Part shown: piece after piece, positions 52,020-58,568 of the stretch
Layout of the letters: each line of letters opens with the position of its first letter
How positions within the stretch are numbered: the first letter of the stretch is position 1
From: Anaerolineae bacterium
GTDB taxonomy: Bacteria; Chloroflexota; Anaerolineae; Aggregatilineales; UBA2796
DNA length: 58,568 nucleotides
Direction of reading: 5' to 3'
Assembly (NCBI GenBank): GCA_025055255.1
Contig: JANWYI010000009.1
Location: forward strand, 16,992-75,559
The notes under the pieces: generated by a model
The model's input: the letters and a program-made list of their open reading frames with translations, nothing else
Told to the model about the DNA's origin: nothing
Databases searched by the model: none
Translations under genes and position numbers: made by a program

Positions 52020-52853
52020 ATGGCGCGCTACTGTGCAGTGATTGCCTACGAAGGCAGTGACTTTCATGGCTTTCAGCGATTGCGTGGCAGAGCGGCTGCG
52101 CCAAGCGTTCAGGATGCACTGGAGGCGGCGTTGGCGCACTTGGCAGGACAAACTGTGCCGATCATCGCCGCTGGACGCACTGATCGTGGCGTTCATGCCA
52201 GTGGACAGGTCATTGCCTTTGATATAGCATGGCAACACAGCGAAAAAGCGCTACAGAACGCGCTCAACGCGCTCCTGCCCGACTCAATCGTCGTGTTACA
52301 GCTCAGCCGCGCTGCTGATGACTTCCATCCGCGTTATCAAGCGGCTCAGCGCACGTATGAGTATCGCGTCTATCTCTCAGCTATGCGTCATCCGCTCTTA
52401 GCGCGCTACGCATGGCGAGTCACGCCGCCGTGTGAGCTGACGCTGATGAATAGCGCTGCGGCACTATTAATTGGTCGGCACGACTTTGCCAGCTTCGGCA
52501 CGCCGCCACTTGGCGAGCGCGGCACAACGGAACGGACGGTCTTTACGGCTGAGTGGCGCGCTCTGCCTGCGCAGTATGGCGTGCCGTGTGCTGCTTTCCG
52601 CATTACAGCTGATGCGTTCCTATATCGCATGGTGCGCGCCATTGTGGGCAGTCTGGTGGCAGTTGGGCAGGGCAAACTGAGCCTTGCCGCTTTTGAGCGC
52701 GCCTTTCGAGCTGCGCAGCGCGGCGCAATACGGCACTTGGCGCCGCCGCACGGCTTGACTTTAGTGGAAGTTACGTTCAATACAGACAGCAAGCGGGAAA
52801 GCGACCGCTGGAGTGCAGAAGATGAGATACAAGACCTACACGCCTACTCTTGA
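52020..52853 (+). CDS. truA: tRNA pseudouridine synthase A
   Basis: 277 residues. It modifies U38-40 in tRNA anticodon arms. The catalytic Asp is in [25 protein letters not shown] and DFASFGTPP are typical. It overlaps rplM by 32 bp. Confidence 0.95.
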   Translation: MARYCAVIAYEGSDFHGFQRLRGRAAAPSVQDALEAALAHLAGQTVPIIAAGRTDRGVHASGQVIAFDIAWQHSEKALQNALNALLPDSIVVLQLSRAADDFHPRYQAAQRTYEYRVYLSAMRHPLLARYAWRVTPPCELTLMNSAAALLIGRHDFASFGTPPLGERGTTERTVFTAEWRALPAQYGVPCAAFRITADAFLYRMVRAIVGSLVAVGQGKLSLAAFERAFRAAQRGAIRHLAPPHGLTLVEVTFNTDSKRESDRWSAEDEIQDLHAYS

Positions 52854-53280
52854 AAGCGCCGCTGCAGCGCGTAAGTGGTACGTAGTGGACGCGACCGATG
52901 CGATCCTAGGGCGTTTGGCGGCTCGCGTTGCTGCTGTGCTGCGCGGCAAGCACAAACCGACTTTTGCGCCGCACATTGACAGCGGCGACTACGTGATCGT
53001 CATCAACGCTGCAAAAGTCAAAGTGACGCATGATCGGCTTGACACTAAGTTTTACTATCGCCACTCGCAGTATCCGGGCGGCTTCCGCCAGACCTCGCTA
53101 CGCGACATGCTCGCCAAGCATCCTGAGCGCGTCATTGAGCTGGCTGTGAAAGGCATGTTGCCGCACAACCGTTTAGGTCGCAAGATGGCGAAGAAACTGA
53201 AGGTCTATGCAGGCAGTGCTCATCCGCACGGCGCGCAGAAGCCAGAGGTGCTAGATATCTCTGAGGTGAAGAAAGCATGA
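52822..53280 (+). CDS. rplM: 50S ribosomal protein L13
   Basis: 152 residues from the ATG at 52822 with GGAGTG 6 nt upstream (inside truA). [15 protein letters not shown] and [13 protein letters not shown] are typical. It overlaps rpsI in ATGA. Confidence 0.96.
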   Translation: MRYKTYTPTLESAAAARKWYVVDATDAILGRLAARVAAVLRGKHKPTFAPHIDSGDYVIVINAAKVKVTHDRLDTKFYYRHSQYPGGFRQTSLRDMLAKHPERVIELAVKGMLPHNRLGRKMAKKLKVYAGSAHPHGAQKPEVLDISEVKKA

Positions 53281-53675
53281 ACGGCAGGCAGTACATCGAG
53301 GGCATTGGTCGCCGCAAAGAGGCAACGGCGCGCGTGCGCCTGTATCCAGGTGGCACAGGCGTTATCATCATCAATGACAAGCAGGGCAGCGAGTATTTGC
53401 CGCGCATGGGCGACCTAGACGCGGCGCTTTCGCCGCTGCGCCTGTGCGGCATGGAAGGCAGCTTTGATATCAGCGTCAAAGTGCAGGGCGGCGGCGTCAC
53501 AGGGCAAACCGACGCGATCAAGCTCGGTGTGGCACGCGCTATTGTGAAACTCGACCCTGAAAAGCGTCCGCTCTTACGCAAGGCAGGCTTGCTTACGCGC
53601 GATCCACGCGCCAAAGAGCGCAAAAAGCCCGGTTTGCGTCGCGCACGCAAAGCGCCGACCTACACCAAGCGCTAG
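53277..53675 (+). CDS. rpsI: 30S ribosomal protein S9
   Basis: 132 residues. [20 protein letters not shown] and the Lys/Arg C terminus ending in YTKR, which reaches the P site, are conserved. Last gene of the cluster. Confidence 0.97.
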   Translation: MNGRQYIEGIGRRKEATARVRLYPGGTGVIIINDKQGSEYLPRMGDLDAALSPLRLCGMEGSFDISVKVQGGGVTGQTDAIKLGVARAIVKLDPEKRPLLRKAGLLTRDPRAKERKKPGLRRARKAPTYTKR

Positions 53676-53696
53676 TCTGAGGCTTCTTGTGGCAAC

Positions 53697-53730
53697 AAAA
53701 AACGTCCGCTTTACGCAAGCGGACGTTTTT
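53697..53730. terminator. Bidirectional terminator of the ribosomal cluster and the cytochrome operon
   Basis: An 11-bp stem (53701-53711 with 53717-53727) and 5-nt loop, with As before and Ts after. It can terminate transcription from both sides. Confidence 0.85.
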
Positions 53731-53749
53731 CGTTCAATCTCAGGCGCAA

Positions 53750-54931
53750 TCAGCGATAGGTTGCAAGATAAGCGATGATGTCGCGCAGGTCTTGCAAGTC
53801 CATTTGGTCAGCGTAGTTAGCAGGCATCTGGACTGCCTCGCCGCCTGGCACGATGTAACGGCTCGGATACAGAATAGACTCGGCGAGGTATTGCTCTGGC
53901 GTATAGCCGCTGAACTGGTTAAGGCGCAGGCGGATATTCTCTACACGCGCGTACGTGCCTGCAGTCGGCGCGAAGTTGTATGCAGCGCCGCCTGGCGCGC
54001 TGTGACAAGCTGCGCAGCCGAACGATGAGTACTTCTGCTGACCTGCAGCAGCATCACCGCCGCTCAGATCGAGCGCCATCACGTCCACACCTATGCCTAG
54101 CACCTCTTTCTCAGCCGCTACTGCCTCAGCGCCTGCCAGCTTAAAGCCTTGACGAATGTCATTTGGCGTTAGCTTGAGCGCTTCATCACGGTAGTTCATG
54201 ATGAAAGCGACCAAGTTCTCGATCTCGTCAGGGCGCAGCGGACCGCCAGCCTCCTGTCCCCATGCCTGCATCACGTTGCCGTTCCACAGTTGGATGCTGG
54301 CAGGACGACCAGCAATCAGCGTAGTGCGCAGGTACGCTTCCAAGCCACCTGTCCAGTTCAGCTCTTTCAGACGCGGCTCACGGTTGAGTTCCCAACCTTG
54401 AGCGCGCAGCTCCTCTACTTTTGCTTCTTGCTCTGCAATCTTGGGCAGGAGTTCATCAATCTTTTGCGGCGTGGAAGGATCGAACAGGCGAATGCGCGTA
54501 TCTACCTCATCGAGCTGCATTTGAATGCGTTGACGCTCTTCAGAGCCTTCGGGCGCAGCATCGCGGCGTGCCAGTAGCTCAGCACGCTCACGGATGTCCG
54601 CTTGGTAGCTCTCAACAGCGCGCTGCAAACGATTGAGCTCAGCGCGCATGGCGCGCAACTGATCGTTCGCCACCTTGCCCGGATTTTCCTCAAGGAAGAG
54701 CATCGGATTTTTCAGGGCAGGCGCGTAGCCTGCTAGCCCTAAGCCGTCTTCGCCGTGGCAACTGTAGCAGTTGTTCAGGTAGAGTTCGGCACCGCGCTCA
54801 ATAGAGCGTCCTTTCCATTGCTGCGTGAAGACTTCCATGCGTGCTGGCTCATTAATGATGATCCAGCCGACCAGCAGCATGATGCCCACGAAGGACGCAA
54901 TGCCGACAATAATCTTATTTTGGATGCTCAT
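53750..54931 (-). CDS. Membrane-anchored dihaem cytochrome c with inserted coiled coil
   Basis: 393 residues. One N-terminal anchor helix (residues 6-27) and two c-type haem sites, C55-x2-C58-H59 (CYSCH) and C306-x2-C309-H310 (CAACH), with likely Met ligands at 221 (NVMQAWG) and 369 (VQMPANY). Residues 90-178 between the first CxxCH and its Met are charged and heptad-like (RAMRAELNRLQRAVESYQ), predicting a coiled coil inserted into the haem domain. It is the last gene of a Rieske, cytochrome b, cytochrome c set, so it is probably the electron-accepting subunit of a bc-type quinol oxidising complex. Confidence 0.88.
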   Translation of the reverse strand: MSIQNKIIVGIASFVGIMLLVGWIIINEPARMEVFTQQWKGRSIERGAELYLNNCYSCHGEDGLGLAGYAPALKNPMLFLEENPGKVANDQLRAMRAELNRLQRAVESYQADIRERAELLARRDAAPEGSEERQRIQMQLDEVDTRIRLFDPSTPQKIDELLPKIAEQEAKVEELRAQGWELNREPRLKELNWTGGLEAYLRTTLIAGRPASIQLWNGNVMQAWGQEAGGPLRPDEIENLVAFIMNYRDEALKLTPNDIRQGFKLAGAEAVAAEKEVLGIGVDVMALDLSGGDAAAGQQKYSSFGCAACHSAPGGAAYNFAPTAGTYARVENIRLRLNQFSGYTPEQYLAESILYPSRYIVPGGEAVQMPANYADQMDLQDLRDIIAYLATYR

Positions 54932-55017
54932 GTGCGCTTTTTGTCCTCAGCGTTCTCTGGCTGACGTTTGTGCGATAGCAGGGCGGCGCCTAGTCGGCTA
55001 CCGCCCTGAAAATCACC

Positions 55018-56823
55018 TCAGTGACCGACGCCTTGATACTCAGATAGGCGATGTACAAAGACATGCTTGCCTGAGAACTGGATAGCAGGCACCATGAAGG
55101 TCTTGGGCAGACCGTTAGCGTCCAGCTCTTGGCGCCCGTCTACGTCGTAGAGCGACTCGACCATCTTGATCTTGATGCTGCCATCAGGATTGCGCAGCGG
55201 CTTGCCGTCGGCGCCCAGCTCAGGCACGTTCCAGATCACCTTCAGGTCAATGCGCTTCAGGTCGCGTTGATAGTCTGAGACGGTCAGGATGCCAACGACA
55301 TTCGGCAAATCCTTACCCCACTTGTGCTTCAAGTGGACGAACTCTTCCATCAGCTTGCGCATGCGACCCTCTGGTACGGCTTGGCATAGCACCTCGCGCG
55401 ACGTATCAGGATAGAGCAGCGGCTGCGGCATGACGGCGCCCCATTGCACGTGCTTCAGCTTGTGATCACGGTCGAGGTCGCTCGTGCAGTACGTGCCGTT
55501 GACCCAAGCGTCGTATGGCATGGCGCGCACAGGACCAACGCCTTCCATTGGCGCTAACGCTTGCACCATCTCTTGGTCGCCGGCTGTGTCCACGCCCCAC
55601 TTCGCCGTACCCATGTAGGAGAGCAGCCACATGACGAAGATAAAGCTCAACATCAGGCTGAGCTGGAAGCGCCGATGCGCGTAGCGGCGGCTCTTTGCCA
55701 CGTCTAGGTACGGGTAGATGAAGAACAGGATCAGCAGCACAGTCGGAATGACCAAGCCGAACAGGATTTTGTCGCCCAGCTTGAGCAAGCCTTGCAACCA
55801 ATAGAAGTACCACGGCGCAGTGGTGTGCAGCGGCGTCACGTTTGGATTAGCGTGCGTCTCCAGTGGCGCGTGGAAGAACCAGATCACCATCACCACCATC
55901 ACCAGAATGGTCATGCCGAACCACATCACTTCAGTGGTCGCCACGTCTGGGATGAAGTAGACACGCTTGTCCATTGGCACGCGCTTGGCAGTGTCCTGAC
56001 CGATTTCCTCAAGGCGTGGCGGCAAGCTGTGACCGTGCAGCACGACCTTGTAGTAGTGTACGCCGAGGAAGATCACGGTCAGCATCGGCAGCAAGAAAAC
56101 GTGCAGCAGATAGAAGCGCAACAGACCGCCTGCGCCGATATCTGGTGCGCCGCGCAGCAGCAAGTTGATGTTTGTACCGAGAACCTCCGGCGGCGCCGCC
56201 TCAGCCATCGAGGTACCAATCGTGACTGCCCAGAAAGCCAACTGATCCCATGGCAACAGGTAGCCTGTGAAGCTGAGGAAGAGAGTTAGCACCAGCAAGA
56301 CCATGCCTGTGAACCATGTGAATTGGCGCGGCTTTTTGTATGAGCCTGTGGCGAACGTTCGTATGGTGTGCAAAGCGACTACGATGACCATTGCCTCAGC
56401 GCCGAGACGGTGCATGTCGCGCATGAACTGACCGAGCGGCACATTGGTCATGATGTTGATCATGTTCTGGTAGGCAACCGTTGGCGAGGGCGTGTAGAAG
56501 ATCATCAGGAACATGCCTGTGATGATCTCGATGACGAAGGTGAAGGTGGAAAGAAAACCAAGGCGGAAGGTTGGATAGATACCCGTGACCGCCTGATGGT
56601 AGTAGCTTGGGCGCATGTGCATCCAGAAGGCGTCCGCGTGTGGCGTCAAGCGCGGATTCGGTCGCCGTGAAGGCGGATCGCCGCGTAGCGCTTCGCGGAT
56701 ATCCTGGATGTTCATACCTGCAGTGATGCGTTCAACCGTCTCGTCCACCAGCTCCATGACGGCTTTCCGCAGACCCTTCTCCTTGATGTCGTCAAGGAAG
56801 GAAGGGAAAGGCAATACCGACAT
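55018..56823 (-). CDS. Cytochrome b (full length, bc complex) with long C-terminal domain
   Basis: 601 residues. Haem b ligands are His138/152 and His241/256; the second spacing of 14 intervening residues is that of b6-type proteins. N-terminal four-helix and C-terminal parts are fused in one chain. The Qo-site motif, usually PEWY, reads APWYF (residues 336-340). About 190 hydrophilic residues follow the last helix near 400, with two Cys (YCTSDLD, VLCQAVPE), and no family is recognised for this tail. AGGAG precedes the ATG. It oxidises menaquinol or ubiquinol together with the Rieske protein. Confidence 0.9.
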   Translation of the reverse strand: MSVLPFPSFLDDIKEKGLRKAVMELVDETVERITAGMNIQDIREALRGDPPSRRPNPRLTPHADAFWMHMRPSYYHQAVTGIYPTFRLGFLSTFTFVIEIITGMFLMIFYTPSPTVAYQNMINIMTNVPLGQFMRDMHRLGAEAMVIVVALHTIRTFATGSYKKPRQFTWFTGMVLLVLTLFLSFTGYLLPWDQLAFWAVTIGTSMAEAAPPEVLGTNINLLLRGAPDIGAGGLLRFYLLHVFLLPMLTVIFLGVHYYKVVLHGHSLPPRLEEIGQDTAKRVPMDKRVYFIPDVATTEVMWFGMTILVMVVMVIWFFHAPLETHANPNVTPLHTTAPWYFYWLQGLLKLGDKILFGLVIPTVLLILFFIYPYLDVAKSRRYAHRRFQLSLMLSFIFVMWLLSYMGTAKWGVDTAGDQEMVQALAPMEGVGPVRAMPYDAWVNGTYCTSDLDRDHKLKHVQWGAVMPQPLLYPDTSREVLCQAVPEGRMRKLMEEFVHLKHKWGKDLPNVVGILTVSDYQRDLKRIDLKVIWNVPELGADGKPLRNPDGSIKIKMVESLYDVDGRQELDANGLPKTFMVPAIQFSGKHVFVHRLSEYQGVGH

Positions 56824-56928
56824 ATAGCACTCCTCGAAACTCTCTTGCGTTACTTACGATACACCACACACAAGCGCGCCAAAGTTTCCCCGTTGCGGCA
56901 CACTTGCTATGATCGTTAAAGAGATAGC

Positions 56929-57534
56929 TCAGGCTTGACTAGCGCTTGGACCCTTGATTTTCTTGCCTGTGTTGATCTCGATGCGCTGAGCGCCGTCAAT
57001 CTTGACAGGACTGCCTTTCGCGTCGGACTCGATCACGCCTGTAGGCGTAATCACGCGCACAGCGAAGCGATCCAAGCCGCGCGGCGCTGGACCTTCGATG
57101 TAGCGTCCATCTTCCTCAAACTTTGAGCCGTGGCACGGACACTCAAAGCGCCCGTTCGCGTCCACCCACTTGAACAGGCAGCCTAGATGCGTGCAGACCA
57201 TGTTCAGTGCCAGCAAGCCGTTCTGCGTGTTGACTAACCAGTACTTGCCCGTTGGATTTGGCACAGGCGACGCGCCAACAGCTGGCACTGTGGCAGGGTC
57301 AACTACGAAAATGCCGCCGAATTCGCCCTCACGGAAGCGCGGTAGCGCAAACCAGATGATAGCGCCTGTTGTTTGTGCCAGAAAGACCGCGATGCTTGCG
57401 CCCCAGATGTAATACAAGAACTCGCGGCGATTGATTGGCTTGACAGCTACCTCGCTGCCCGTTGCCGCCACAGGCGCCGCTGCCTCTTTAGCCTGTGCAG
57501 CAGCTCTTCCCTTAGGAACGGTCTGTGTTGTCAT
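56929..57534 (-). CDS. Rieske iron-sulfur protein
   Basis: 201 residues. A 2Fe-2S Rieske centre is formed by C114-T-H116-LG-C119 and C132-P-C134-H135-GS, with the usual disulfide Cys among them. A twin-arginine-like NRREFLYYIWG and one helix (SIAVFLAQTTGAIIWFALP) provide export and anchoring. First gene of the minus-strand operon. GGGGAAGG lies 3 nt before the ATG. Confidence 0.93.
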   Translation of the reverse strand: MTTQTVPKGRAAAQAKEAAAPVAATGSEVAVKPINRREFLYYIWGASIAVFLAQTTGAIIWFALPRFREGEFGGIFVVDPATVPAVGASPVPNPTGKYWLVNTQNGLLALNMVCTHLGCLFKWVDANGRFECPCHGSKFEEDGRYIEGPAPRGLDRFAVRVITPTGVIESDAKGSPVKIDGAQRIEINTGKKIKGPSASQA

Positions 57535-57763
57535 GCACCTTCCCCTGAGTCGTCTACCCTGATCGGTTCGACCAAAAATACAACGCTAGTTTTCCACGTA
57601 TGCCTTGCGCGTGCAGACCGAGTGCAAACTGCATTTGCGTACGTTTTCACTATCACGATAAGTTTAGCGCGCAGTCTGCAAATTAGCAAGCGCGAGTGTG
57701 ACGGTCACGCTCAGGCACTCTGCCTGAGAGCCTGTCTCATAACTGCTTTAAGTGAACCTGTGG

Positions 57764-57769
57764 TATACT
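57764..57769 (+). promoter_or_regulatory. -10 element of the FmdB-like gene
   Basis: TATACT, 50 bp upstream of the start codon. No convincing -35 is seen. Confidence 0.4.
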
Positions 57770-57818
57770 TCACCAGACCATCTTCACGAATAATCCAGAC
57801 GTTGAGGAGCGCTTTTCC

Positions 57819-58298
57819 GTGCCTGCCTACGACTTTCTGTGCCTTGATTGTCAGCATCGCATGGTGCTGCACTTCTCCTACACTGAGTATGCTAAAGCTG
57901 AGAAACGCTGCACGCGCTGCAACAGCCTGAATCTTCGCCGTGTGATGACCAAAGTGGCAATCGCCAAGAGCGAATCCACGCGCTTTGCCGACTTTGAGGA
58001 CGAATCTGTGCTTGACGACCTCGCCGAGGCTGATCCTGCTACGCTCGGACGCTTCATGCGCCGCATGGCAGATGAGACAGGCGAGGACTTGGGCGAAGAG
58101 TTCAACACCATTGTTGAGCGCCTTGAGCGCGGCGAAGATCCTGAGTCCATTGAGGCAGACTTTGCCGTGCCTGAAGATTCGCTCGACGATGAGGATGACA
58201 GCACAACTGAGAGCGGCTCTAGCACTGAGCCATCTGGCACAGTTGCTGAGTCGGCTGAGACCTCTGGCAGTGCTGTTGCCGCGCTTGGAGACGAGTGA
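57819..58298 (+). CDS. FmdB-type zinc-ribbon protein with acidic tail
   Basis: 159 residues. The first 45 form the small FmdB/CxxC_CxxC zinc ribbon (FLCLDCQH ... CTRCNS) found in regulators and unknowns. The rest is acidic and Ser/Thr-rich with likely helices (LGRFMRRMADETGEDLGEEF). The start is GTG with GAGGAG 9 nt upstream. Function unknown. The downstream gene begins 3 bp after its stop. Confidence 0.75.
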   Translation: MPAYDFLCLDCQHRMVLHFSYTEYAKAEKRCTRCNSLNLRRVMTKVAIAKSESTRFADFEDESVLDDLAEADPATLGRFMRRMADETGEDLGEEFNTIVERLERGEDPESIEADFAVPEDSLDDEDDSTTESGSSTEPSGTVAESAETSGSAVAALGDE

Positions 58299-58301
58299 TT
58301 G

Positions 58302-58568
58302 ATGGCTGCTTTGGGCAAATTGGCTTGGCGCTACGGCTTGCCGCTGCTGCTCTACAGCGCAGCGGTCTGCTTCATCACCTATCCGCTCGTCACAGACCTA
58401 GGCGGCTGGCTGGCTGGCGCCAGCTACGGCGACGCTTACGAGTATACGCGCGCAGGCTGGTGGGCAAACTACGCCATACGCAATGGACTCAATCCGTTCT
58501 ACCAGAGCCTGTTCAACTATCCTGAAGGCTTTTTCAGCGCAGCGCAGTGGTCACAGCCGCTGATCTAC
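58302..58568 (+). CDS. Membrane protein, probable GT-C glycosyltransferase-like (3' truncated)
   Basis: An ATG at 58302 opens 89 codons with no stop before the window end. A first helix (GLPLLLYSAAVCFITYPLV) is followed by a loop with GDAYEY and NPFYQSLFNYPEG. This pattern resembles the first loop of multi-pass GT-C type glycosyltransferase-like proteins, where an early acidic pair is catalytic. The rest lies outside the window, so the family call is tentative. It is 3 bp after the zinc-ribbon gene and probably co-transcribed. Confidence 0.6.
   Translation, partial: MAALGKLAWRYGLPLLLYSAAVCFITYPLVTDLGGWLAGASYGDAYEYTRAGWWANYAIRNGLNPFYQSLFNYPEGFFSAAQWSQPLIY

Noticed and set aside
55792-56289. 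Plus-strand frame with a run of histidines
   Set aside because: The His run comes from a repeated CATCAC stretch that encodes a Val/Met helix of cytochrome b on the other strand.

Overview
The window is a gene-dense, moderately high-GC bacterial chromosome segment. The gene content points to Chloroflexota, probably an Anaerolineae-like lineage: long Pro/Thr 'TPTPT' linkers in surface proteins, a coiled-coil insert in RpoC, bactofilin, tandem Uma2 genes, an FmdB-type zinc ribbon, and a Rieske/cytochrome b/multihaem cytochrome c operon. That taxonomic call is inference from gene content; no 16S rRNA is present. There are no insertion sequences, CRISPR arrays or prophage genes. Promoters of the TTGxCx-N16/17-TATAAT or TACAAT type can be read in front of several units.

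Layout. 1-4.2 kb: the end of a membrane transglutaminase-like protein, a DoxX/DUF417-like membrane protein, a Tat-exported metallo-beta-lactamase-fold hydrolase, and a duplicated pair of DUF35-type zinc-ribbon genes. 4.3-9.1 kb: rpoC on the minus strand, without rpoB beside it, behind a consensus promoter and a 250-nt leader that contains a terminator-like hairpin. 9.2-18.8 kb: accessory and housekeeping genes. These are a repeat-tailed membrane protein, tRNA-Asn, two mosaic Uma2 nucleases, prmA, an LCP protein, bactofilin, a secreted unknown, ubiX, a GH13 glucosidase lacking two conserved region I residues, and a membrane unknown. 18.8-31.7 kb: tRNA-Val, an ACP/acyl-AMP ligase pair, dprA, manC, a FakA-like kinase, a five-gene run (M50 protease, HD protein, prephenate-dehydrogenase-like, double HAD, double GNAT) and a lipoprotein-type class B PBP.

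31.9-53.7 kb: an almost uninterrupted str-S10-spc-alpha supercluster (rpsL-rpsG-fusA-tuf-rpsJ ... secY-adk-map-rpsM-rpsK-rpsD-rpoA-rplQ-truA-rplM-rpsI). It starts at a near-consensus promoter followed by a structured leader that can form mutually exclusive hairpins, one ending in U5. infA and rpmJ are absent from their usual place between map and rpsM. Strong inverted repeats sit at several cistron boundaries. The S14 protein has a rearranged zinc site. 53.7-57.5 kb: a minus-strand Rieske, cytochrome b and dihaem cytochrome c operon. 57.8-58.6 kb: an FmdB-type zinc-ribbon gene and the start of a membrane protein cut by the window end.

The main candidates for something new are the rpsL leader (a possible ribosomal-protein attenuator RNA), the rpoC leader hairpin, the C-C-C-H S14, the GH13 protein lacking the region I Asn-His, the cytochrome c with a coiled coil inside its haem domain, and the mosaic Uma2 pair.
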